Origin: Pseudomonadota bacterium
GTDB lineage: Bacteria; Pseudomonadota; Alphaproteobacteria; Acetobacterales; Acetobacteraceae
Length of the DNA stretch: 11,687 nucleotides
NCBI GenBank assembly: GCA_021828605.1
Contig: JAJZEG010000384.1
Span: forward strand, 1 to 11,687
Reading direction: 5' to 3'
Of this stretch, positions 6,321-11,687 are shown in pieces; position 1 is the first letter of the stretch; each line of letters opens with the position of its first letter. Below the pieces are notes generated by a model that was not told where the DNA came from, did no database searches, and saw only the letters and a list, made by a program, of their open reading frames with translations. Made by a program: the position numbers and the translations under genes.

Positions 6321-7525
6321 GAGGCGCATCTCAGCCACCATGCTTCGATGGCTGCATCAAAAATCGGACGGGCAATGCTCTCGCCAATCGGCTCTAACGC
6401 TTCGGTGAGGAAGGCGCGGATCAGCAAGGCGCGGGCGTCAGGCTCGGCGATCCCTCGGCTGCGCAAATAGAAAATCTGTTCGGGATCGAGCGCTCCGATG
6501 GTGGCGCCGTGACTGCATTTCACGTCGTCAGCGAAAATCTCGAGCTCGGGCTTGCTGTCGATTTCGGCATCCGGTGAGAGCAGCAAAGCCTGGTTCATTT
6601 GATAGCCGTCGGTTTTTTGGGCAATGCGATCAACCTCAATACGGCCTTGGAATACCCCACGCGCTGAACCATCGATCACCGATTTGACAGTTTGGCGTGA
6701 CGCGCAGTGCGGCGCCTGATGGCGAATAACGGTGGTCACATCGCCATGTTGGCGACCGGTGAGCAGTTGGGCGGCGTTCAAATGCACAGCGCCGTGCGCA
6801 CCGTTCAAGCCCAGATGAAACTCGCTGCGCGCAAGGGACGCGCCAACCGCCAAGGTAAAGCCGTCATATTTGGCCGATTGATCCATCGTGACAAAGATGG
6901 TGGCAGTGTGCACCGCATGCAGGGATTCGTCCTGCAGGCGGTAATGTTCGAGGGTGGCACCGGGGCCGAGCGTGATATGCCAAACCGGATTATGCAAATA
7001 GGCGCCAGCACCGTTGGCGATTTCGATGAGGGTCAGGCTGGCATTCGCCCCGAGTGTTACCCGGTAGCAGGGTGCGATTGGTGCGGCATTGGCCGTTGAT
7101 TCAGCGCGGAGCATCACCGCGCCACCCTGTTGGCCATCGGCGAGAGTGATATCGACGCCATTTTGGCCGAACGCCGTATTCAGGTCGACTAACGGTAGCG
7201 GGTTGCTGGGCACCGCTTGATCGCGGATGAAGGCAGTCATGAACGGGGCCGGGTTCGAGGCTTGGGCATCCCACAGGCCATTGCGGAGGACGACGATTGG
7301 CAGGTCGAGATTGGGCAGAGCAGATGCAAGGCGCTGATCCGGCGCGGGCGCACTGGTCGCCCAATCAAAATCGCGCATCCGTGCGTGCAAATCGGTAAAA
7401 TGCCAGGCCTCATCACGCCGGGTTGGAAAACCGGTCGCGCGGAATGCATCGAGGGCCGCGCGGCGGTGCGGGTGCTGCGCGAGCACTGACGGGTCGAGTT
7501 GATCGAGGAAAGCGAGATCGGTCAT
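6317..7525 (-). CDS. sufD: Fe-S cluster scaffold complex subunit SufD
   Basis: SufD pairs with SufB and two SufC subunits to form the SufBCD complex on which clusters are built. The protein has 402 residues. An N-terminal helical part includes PTRRDEAWHFTDL (34-46), a typical SufB/SufD segment. A long right-handed beta-helix with repeated hydrophobic strands follows. The C-terminal motif LEIFADDVKCSHGATIG has H339, which corresponds to the functional histidine of E. coli SufD (H360). DPEQIFYLRSRGI at 347-359 is the SufC-contact region shared with SufB. It starts inside the sufC stop (ATGA, 4 bp overlap) and ends in the same kind of overlap with sufS, so translational coupling is likely along the operon. 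Sequence identity with SufB is confined to the C-terminal third, as usual. Confidence 0.96.
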   Translation of the reverse strand: MTDLAFLDQLDPSVLAQHPHRRAALDAFRATGFPTRRDEAWHFTDLHARMRDFDWATSAPAPDQRLASALPNLDLPIVVLRNGLWDAQASNPAPFMTAFIRDQAVPSNPLPLVDLNTAFGQNGVDITLADGQQGGAVMLRAESTANAAPIAPCYRVTLGANASLTLIEIANGAGAYLHNPVWHITLGPGATLEHYRLQDESLHAVHTATIFVTMDQSAKYDGFTLAVGASLARSEFHLGLNGAHGAVHLNAAQLLTGRQHGDVTTVIRHQAPHCASRQTVKSVIDGSARGVFQGRIEVDRIAQKTDGYQMNQALLLSPDAEIDSKPELEIFADDVKCSHGATIGALDPEQIFYLRSRGIAEPDARALLIRAFLTEALEPIGESIARPIFDAAIEAWWLRCAS

Positions 7526-8265
7526 GCGGCTTCCAACCCGACATAGCCATGGGCTTCGAGTTCAAGCGCAAGCTCGGGACCGCCGGAGCGCTTGATTTGG
7601 CCCTGAGCTAGAACATGCACCCGGTCCGGCACGATATGATCGAGCAGGCGTTGGTAATGGGTGATCACCAGGGCGGAAAAATTTGGCCCGCGCGCGGCAT
7701 TCACCCCATCGGCCACGATGCGCAGCGCATCGATATCCAGACCAGAATCGGTTTCATCGAGCAAAGCGAGGCGTGGCCGCAAGAGGGCCATTTGCAGAAT
7801 TTCGTTGCGCTTTTTTTCGCCGCCGGAAAAACCGACATTGACATTTCGCTTGAGCATGTCTTCGGGCATTGAAAGCTGTTTGATCGCAGCGCGGGCTTCC
7901 TTGAGAAAGGCCACCGTGTCCATTTCCGGCTCGCCGCGCGCTTTGCGCACCGCATTAACGGCGGTGCGAATGAAGTTGGCATTGCCAACGCCCGGTAATT
8001 CGATCGGGTATTGAAAGGCGAGGAACACGCCAGCCGCCGCGCGAGCTTCAGGTTCCATGGCGAGCAAATCCTGGCCATTGAACAACACGCTACCGCCGGT
8101 AACCTCATAGCCATCGCGCCCGGAGAGCACGTAGGACAGGGTTGATTTTCCAGCGCCGTTCGGGCCCATGATCGCGTGGACCTCACCATCGGGCACCACC
8201 AAATCGATGCCATTCAGGATGGTTTTGCCATCGATTGAAGCGGTCAAACCTTTAATTTCTAACAT
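7522..8265 (-). CDS. sufC: Fe-S cluster assembly ATPase SufC
   Basis: SufC is a soluble ABC-type ATPase without a membrane partner. It drives conformational change in the SufBCD complex. The 247-residue protein has every ATPase element: Walker A GPNGAGKS at 34-41, Q-loop glutamine Q85 in FLAFQYP, signature FSGGEKKR at 146-153, Walker B LALLDE with D170 and E171, the D-loop SGLD, and switch histidine H203 in VITHYQ. The signature followed by KKRNEILQ and the text ETDSGLDIDAL distinguish SufC from transporter ATPases. AGGA about 9 bases before ATG 8265 is a reasonable ribosome site, 10 bp after the sufB stop. The gene overlaps sufD by 4 bp. Confidence 0.98.
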   Translation of the reverse strand: MLEIKGLTASIDGKTILNGIDLVVPDGEVHAIMGPNGAGKSTLSYVLSGRDGYEVTGGSVLFNGQDLLAMEPEARAAAGVFLAFQYPIELPGVGNANFIRTAVNAVRKARGEPEMDTVAFLKEARAAIKQLSMPEDMLKRNVNVGFSGGEKKRNEILQMALLRPRLALLDETDSGLDIDALRIVADGVNAARGPNFSALVITHYQRLLDHIVPDRVHVLAQGQIKRSGGPELALELEAHGYVGLEAA

Positions 8266-8275
8266 GGCGCTATTC

Positions 8276-9727
8276 CTAACCTACCGAGCCTTCGAGGGAC
8301 ACTGCCAATAGTTTTTGCGCCTCGACCGCAAATTCCATGGGTAATTCTTTTAGCACCTCGCGGCAGAAACCGTTGACCAGCATGCCCACCGCATCTTCCT
8401 CGGTCAGACCGCGCGACCGGCAATAAAAAAGTTGGTCATCGGCGATTTTGGAGGTGGTGGCTTCATGTTCGACTTTGGCGCTCTGATTGCGGCACTCGAT
8501 ATAGGGCACGGTATGCGCGCCGCATTGATCGCCGATCAGCAGGGAGTCGCATTGGGTGAAATTACGCGCGTTGCGCGCCTTGGGCATGATGCGCACCAGC
8601 CCGCGATAGGTGTTGTTGGAGTGACCTGCCGAGATGCCTTTGGAGATGATGGTACTGGTGGTGTTCGGGGCAAGATGGATCATTTTGGTGCCGGTATCGG
8701 CTTGCTGATAATGATTGGTCAGCGCCACCGAATAAAACGAGCCGCTGGAGCCTTCGCCTTGCAGGATGCAGGATGGGTATTTCCAGGTGATTGCTGAGCC
8801 GGTTTCCACCTGGGTCCAGGAGATTTTTGATTTGGCCCCCCGGCATGCGCCGCGCTTGGTGACGAAATTATAAATCCCGCCTTTGCCATTCGCGTCGCCC
8901 GGATACCAATTTTGCACGGTGGAATATTTGATGCTGGCTTCGTCATGCGCCACCAGCTCGACCACGGCGGCGTGAAGTTGGTTTTCATCGCGCATCGGCG
9001 CGGTGCAGCCTTCCAAATAGGAGACGTGGGCACCGGCTTCGGCGATGATCAGGGTGCGTTCAAACTGGCCGGTATTGCGGGCATTGATCCGAAAATAGGT
9101 GGAGAGTTCCATCGGGCAGCGCACGCCGCGCGGAATATAGACAAAGCTGCCATCGGAAAACACCGCTGAGTTGAGGGCGGCGTAATAATTATCGGCGGCG
9201 GGGACCACGCTGCCCAGATATTTGCGCACCAATTCAGGATGCTCGCGCACCGCTTCGGAAATCGAGCAGAAAATCACGCCGACTTTGGCGAGGCTATCGC
9301 GAAAGGTGGTGGCAACCGAGACGCTATCAAACACCGCATCAACCGCGACACCCGCGAGGCTCGCGCGCTCACTGAGTGGAATGCCAAGTTTCTCATACAT
9401 TTCAAGCAAGGCCGGATCGACCTCGTCGAGCGATTTGGGCGCCGGTGCGCGCGGGGCCGCGTAATAATGCAAATCCTGGTAATCAATGCGCGGATGGATA
9501 ATGCGCGCCCAAGCCGGGTCGGTCATGGTGAGCCAAGCGCGATAGGATTTGAGGCGCCATTCCAGCAGCCATTCAGGCTCGTGCTTTTTCGCCGAAATCA
9601 GCCTGACGATATCCTCGTTCAGCCCTTTCGGGGCGAAATCCATATCGATCGCGGTTTCAAACCCGTACTGATAGCCGCTTTCGGCCAACCGATCGATTGT
9701 TTCGCGTGTTTCAGTGATCGCAGCCAT
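8276..9727 (-). CDS. sufB: Fe-S cluster scaffold subunit SufB
   Basis: SufB is the main scaffold subunit that receives sulfur and carries the nascent cluster in SufBCD. From ATG 9727 the protein has 483 residues. Recognisable parts are the N-terminal [12 protein letters not shown] and PEWLLEWRL region, [38 protein letters not shown] and the beta-helix core. The C-terminal segment [18 protein letters not shown] has C402, equivalent to the essential C405 of E. coli Suf[12 protein letters not shown] has E422, equivalent to E434. One codon further upstream (9730) is TTG, not ATG. 9727 is preferred because AGGGG sits 5 bases before it. That ribosome site overlaps the TAG stop of the regulator gene, 8 bp upstream of the ATG, which suggests coupled translation. 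Confidence 0.97.
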   Translation of the reverse strand: MAAITETRETIDRLAESGYQYGFETAIDMDFAPKGLNEDIVRLISAKKHEPEWLLEWRLKSYRAWLTMTDPAWARIIHPRIDYQDLHYYAAPRAPAPKSLDEVDPALLEMYEKLGIPLSERASLAGVAVDAVFDSVSVATTFRDSLAKVGVIFCSISEAVREHPELVRKYLGSVVPAADNYYAALNSAVFSDGSFVYIPRGVRCPMELSTYFRINARNTGQFERTLIIAEAGAHVSYLEGCTAPMRDENQLHAAVVELVAHDEASIKYSTVQNWYPGDANGKGGIYNFVTKRGACRGAKSKISWTQVETGSAITWKYPSCILQGEGSSGSFYSVALTNHYQQADTGTKMIHLAPNTTSTIISKGISAGHSNNTYRGLVRIMPKARNARNFTQCDSLLIGDQCGAHTVPYIECRNQSAKVEHEATTSKIADDQLFYCRSRGLTEEDAVGMLVNGFCREVLKELPMEFAVEAQKLLAVSLEGSVG

Positions 9728-9735
9728 CAAAACCC

Positions 9736-10203
9736 CTATTTCTGTGCGGCGCGCGCGCCGTCATGCACTGTCGATGCGGTGATACGCATCGATTTCGGAA
9801 CGGTGGCGACCTGCATGTCGGCCAGAGTGATTGCGCCCAGCGCCGTGCTGATCGCGTCATTGACCACGCTCCAGCGGCCCGCCATCGGGCAGAGCGACTG
9901 GCTCTCGCAACTGCCGCCAGTGCCCTCGACGCAGGCGGTCAGAGCAATCGGCCCATCGATTGCCGTGATCACGGCTGCGACCGGGATTGCGCTGAGCGGA
10001 CGGATCAAGCGATACCCGCCGCGCGCGCCGCGCTGGGACATCACCAAACCGGCCTGGGTCAAGCCCTTGAGCACCTTGGCGACGGTGGGCTCAGGCAAGC
10101 CGATCGCGCTCGCGATACCGGGCGAGGTTTCAATATCGCCCGATTGTGCCAGGCGAACCAGCACAACAACGGCGTAATCGGTGAGGCGCGACAGACGGAG
10201 CAT
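9736..10203 (-). CDS. Rrf2-family SUF operon regulator (IscR/SufR-like)
   Basis: The 155-residue protein is a winged-helix regulator of the Rrf2 family. Residues 1-65 hold the DNA-binding domain: [16 protein letters not shown], then the recognition-helix region [14 protein letters not shown], then the wing RGARGGYRL. Three cysteines follow at C91, C99 and C105 (spacing C-x7-C-x5-C), where IscR has C92, C98 and C104 binding a [2Fe-2S] cluster. The segment CPMAGRW..VNDAI and ITLADM resembles the SUF-linked subgroup first described in Xanthomonas. The likely role is to sense cluster status and control the downstream suf genes. Whether it represses, activates or binds a cluster is not shown by sequence. 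A tail of about 25 residues with no known motif follows the domain. It is the first gene of the operon, 8 bp before sufB and 70 bp after gph. ATG 10203 gives the conserved family start [10 protein letters not shown]. Confidence 0.93.
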   Translation of the reverse strand: MLRLSRLTDYAVVVLVRLAQSGDIETSPGIASAIGLPEPTVAKVLKGLTQAGLVMSQRGARGGYRLIRPLSAIPVAAVITAIDGPIALTACVEGTGGSCESQSLCPMAGRWSVVNDAISTALGAITLADMQVATVPKSMRITASTVHDGARAAQK

Positions 10204-10273
10204 TGATTATCTCGATTGGGGACAAGAGTGGTCCTGATTGAAATGGGTCATGATCGCGCGGAGGTCAAGGCTT
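10204..10273 (-). promoter_or_regulatory. Upstream region of the suf operon with repeated GGTC half-sites
   Basis: This 70 bp gap between the gph stop and the regulator ATG is the natural place for the suf promoter and operator. On the plus strand, GGTCCTGAT (10230-10238), GGTCATGAT (10246-10254) and GGTCAAGG (10263-10270) form an irregular direct repeat at 16 and 17 bp spacing. GGAC-N7-GTCC at 10220-10234 is an inverted repeat close to the start codon. On the operon strand, TTGACC (10268-10263) could be a -35, but the hexamer 17 bp downstream (CATTTC) is a weak -10. A better -10-like GATAAT (10211-10206) lies too close to the ATG to be used. No terminator is seen after gph, so read-through from gph is possible. 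Confidence 0.4.
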
Positions 10274-10948
10274 TTATCCGTTCGGCGGGTGGGGTGGGAT
10301 GAGGGTTGCGATCAACGCGGGGAGCTGTGCGGGGTTATCGGCGCGGAGCGGGGCATCGGATTTGCCGTAACCCCAGGCGCAAAAGATCGCGCGAGCACCA
10401 CAGCCATCGGCGGTGGCGAGATCGTTCGGATGATCGCCGATCATCACCGCTTGCGCGGGGGAGACGCCGATCGCGTCCAGCACCGCTTGCAAATGACGCG
10501 GGTCGGGCTTGCGAAATGGGGTGGTGTCGCCGCCGATCACCACCGGGAAAGGTGCGAGCAGATTGAGGGCTGCGAGGACTTTGCGCGCCGAGGCTTCGGG
10601 CTTGTTGGTGCAGACCGCAAGCGCGTAGCCTTGGGCGGCGAGCGTAGCCAGCACAGCGGGGATTTCGGGGTAGACGCTGGTCAGGTCGGTGACGTGGGCT
10701 TGATAATCATCGAGAAAAACCTGGATGTCGGCGTCGCTTGGGGTCAGTCCGCGCGCTCCGTAGCCACGTTGGAGCAGCATCAGCGCGCCATCGCCGATCA
10801 TCGGTTTCACCTGTTCGCCCTCAATGGCTGCCTGACCATGGCGGGCGAGTGAGCGGTTCAAAGCGGCGGCAAGATCGGGTAGGCTGTCGATTAAGGTGCC
10901 ATCCAGATCGAAAACGACTGCGCGCACCCCATCTGCAGGATCTGGCAT
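10274..10948 (-). CDS. gph: Phosphoglycolate phosphatase-like HAD hydrolase
   Basis: The 224-residue protein is a haloacid dehalogenase superfamily phosphatase. It would hydrolyse 2-phosphoglycolate, formed by DNA repair or by RuBisCO oxygenation, to glycolate. Motif I is VVFDLDGTLIDS with nucleophile D14 and acid D16, motif II is CTNKPE with T114, the conserved lysine is K147 in FRKPDP, and motif III is MIGDHPNDL with D172 and D176. The cap domain between about residues 20 and 90 is alpha-helical, as in the Gph/PGP subfamily. GGAG 7 bases before ATG 10948 supports this start. The frame stays open for a further 405 bases upstream, but that part is antisense to glmU and has no HAD sequence. 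It is divergent from glmU across 72 bp. Substrate assignment is by family; related HAD enzymes act on other small phosphoesters. Confidence 0.88.
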   Translation of the reverse strand: MPDPADGVRAVVFDLDGTLIDSLPDLAAALNRSLARHGQAAIEGEQVKPMIGDGALMLLQRGYGARGLTPSDADIQVFLDDYQAHVTDLTSVYPEIPAVLATLAAQGYALAVCTNKPEASARKVLAALNLLAPFPVVIGGDTTPFRKPDPRHLQAVLDAIGVSPAQAVMIGDHPNDLATADGCGARAIFCAWGYGKSDAPLRADNPAQLPALIATLIPPHPPNG

Positions 10949-10984
10949 GAAAAACTCCGATAAATATTTTGACCGCGCGCTCCT

Positions 10985-11013
10985 TTGACACGGCATACGG
11001 CGCAAGGCTACCG
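10985..11013 (+). promoter_or_regulatory. Candidate glmU promoter
   Basis: TTGACA at 10985-10990 is a perfect consensus -35 hexamer. With 17 bp spacing the -10 position is CTACCG (11008-11013), which is weak. Transcription would then begin at about 11019-11021, right at the glmU ATG. A second -35-like TTGACC lies 16 bp upstream at 10969-10974, with no better -10. The call rests on the -35 and on its position in a divergent gap. Confidence 0.3.
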
Positions 11014-11020
11014 CTGATCC

Positions 11021-11687
11021 ATGACGCATTCGCAAAACACCGCCATTATTCTCGCAGCCGGCTTGGGCACCAGGATGCGCTCGCGCCTGCCCAAAGTGCT
11101 GCATCGGCTGGCGGGCGTGCCGATGCTGACCCATTTGATTGGCAACCTGGAGGGCGCTTATCAGCGGATTATTGTGGTGACCGGGCCGGATATGGCGGAA
11201 GTCGCGACCTGTGCGGCGCCGCATCGCACGGTGATCCAGCATGAGCGGCGCGGCACGGCGGATGCGGCGCGCGCGGCCCAGGATTGGTTTGGCGATGGGC
11301 TGGTGAGCCTGGTTTATGGCGATAATCCGCTGCTGAGCCCTGCAATTTTTCAATCACTGCTGGCGGCGGTGGGGGGTGCGAGCAAGGCTGATCTGGCGCT
11401 CATTGGCACAAGACCGCGCGAGCCGGGCAGTTTTGGCCGGATTATTGCGCAGGGTGATGCGGTCGAGCGCATTGTGGAGTTTGCCGACGCCTCGGCCGAC
11501 GAGCGGGCGGTGGATTTATGCAATGTCGGCGGCTTTACCGCGCAAGCGGAGGATATTCGGCGGTGGCTTGGCGCGATTGATAATAATAACGCCAAGGGCG
11601 AATTTTATTTGACCGATTTGGTGGCGCGCGCGCGCGCAGAGGCGCGTTTGGTGCGGGTGATTGAAGCGCCGTGGGAGGATTGCCTCG
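11021..11687 (+). CDS. glmU: GlmU N-terminal uridylyltransferase domain, 3' end cut by the window edge
   Basis: GlmU makes UDP-N-acetylglucosamine for cell-wall and lipopolysaccharide synthesis. Its N-terminal domain transfers UMP to GlcNAc-1-phosphate, and its C-terminal left-handed beta-helix acetylates glucosamine-1-phosphate. The window holds 222 codons of the N-terminal domain with no stop. Motifs are the nucleotide-binding loop LAAGLGTRMRSRLPKVLH at 11-28 with K25, RRGTADA at 76-82, VYGDNPL with metal ligand D101, SFGRI at 137-141, IVEFADA with E153, CNVGG with N168, and AKGEFYLTDLV at 191-201. The acetyltransferase domain would lie beyond the edge, so a single-domain nucleotidyltransferase cannot be excluded formally. 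No Shine-Dalgarno sequence is placed properly before ATG 11021; AAGG at 11004-11007 is 13 bases away. Loops that usually read GTAHA and GYGRI are GTADA and SFGRI here. Confidence 0.88.
   Translation, partial: MTHSQNTAIILAAGLGTRMRSRLPKVLHRLAGVPMLTHLIGNLEGAYQRIIVVTGPDMAEVATCAAPHRTVIQHERRGTADAARAAQDWFGDGLVSLVYGDNPLLSPAIFQSLLAAVGGASKADLALIGTRPREPGSFGRIIAQGDAVERIVEFADASADERAVDLCNVGGFTAQAEDIRRWLGAIDNNNAKGEFYLTDLVARARAEARLVRVIEAPWEDCL
11624..11637. repeat. (GC)7 dinucleotide tract in glmU
   Basis: Seven uninterrupted GC units lie within the glmU frame and encode alternating Ala and Arg (VARARAEAR). Alternating GC can slip during replication and can adopt Z-form DNA. Here it is most simply a result of Ala/Arg codons in a GC-rich gene. 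Confidence 0.5.

Noticed and set aside
9239..10177. Plus-strand open frame of 312 codons antisense to sufB and the regulator
   Set aside because: It crosses two conserved genes on the other strand and shows no protein motif. GC-rich codon bias explains the lack of stops.
10206..10211. GATAAT on the minus strand as the -10 of the suf promoter
   Set aside because: It ends 3 bases before the regulator ATG, so transcription would start at or after the start codon, and the hexamer 17 bp upstream is a poor -35.
10949..11353. N-terminal extension of the gph frame to an ATG at 11353, making a 359-residue protein
   Set aside because: The added part is antisense to glmU, has no HAD-family sequence, and a start with GGAG exists at 10948, where family sequence begins.
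11580..11589. AT-rich run within GC-rich glmU
   Set aside because: It encodes Asp-Asn-Asn-Asn in a surface-loop position just before the conserved KGEFYLTDL segment. No regulatory role is indicated.
1..11687. Mobile elements, CRISPR, tRNA or rRNA genes, defence or toxin-antitoxin systems
   Set aside because: No transposase, integrase, regular spacer-repeat pattern, tRNA-like cloverleaf or defence-family motif was seen. Essentially all sequence is accounted for by conserved metabolic genes.

Overview
The window looks like a housekeeping stretch of chromosome from an alphaproteobacterium, most likely Rhodospirillales/Acetobacteraceae. This is inferred from the GC-rich coding style, the order of the suf genes, a SufU-type scaffold, and an Rrf2 regulator of the SUF-associated type heading the operon. 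No database search was possible, so the taxonomy is an inference. Coding density is very high. The longest gaps are about 116 bp (760-875), 72 bp (10949-11020) and 70 bp (10204-10273). I see no rRNA, tRNA, insertion sequence, prophage gene or CRISPR array.

Layout: (1) 1-759, minus strand, the N-terminal three quarters of dusB, a tRNA-dihydrouridine synthase cut by the left edge. (2) 876-3861, plus strand: ispF, then a 3-mercaptopyruvate sulfurtransferase (sseA-like), a cystathionine beta-lyase (metC-like) and hisI. The last three are tightly spaced (6 bp gap, then a 4 bp overlap). (3) 3852-10203, minus strand: a complete SUF iron-sulfur cluster assembly operon, read in the order Rrf2-type regulator, sufB, sufC, sufD, sufS, sufU, sufT (DUF59/MIP18), sufA. 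Its genes overlap or are separated by at most 27 bp. (4) 10274-10948, minus strand: a phosphoglycolate phosphatase-like HAD hydrolase (gph), divergent from (5) the start of glmU at 11021, which runs off the right edge.

In the SUF operon, SufS removes sulfur from cysteine as a persulfide and SufU receives it. The SufB/SufC/SufD scaffold complex builds the cluster. SufA and SufT help deliver clusters to target proteins, and the regulator probably senses cluster supply through three cysteines. The facing operon carries two further sulfur-amino-acid enzymes, so sulfur handling is concentrated here. The two operons meet tail to tail: hisI and sufA overlap by 10 bp, and a terminator-like hairpin for the plus-strand operon lies inside the last codons of sufA.

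I found no clear sign of an undescribed system. The points worth a second look are regulatory or architectural: the terminator hidden in sufA codons, the GGTC repeats and the GGAC-N7-GTCC element upstream of the regulator, the cysteine patterns of the regulator and SufU, a stand-alone ispF with an unclear start, and a possibly leaderless glmU.
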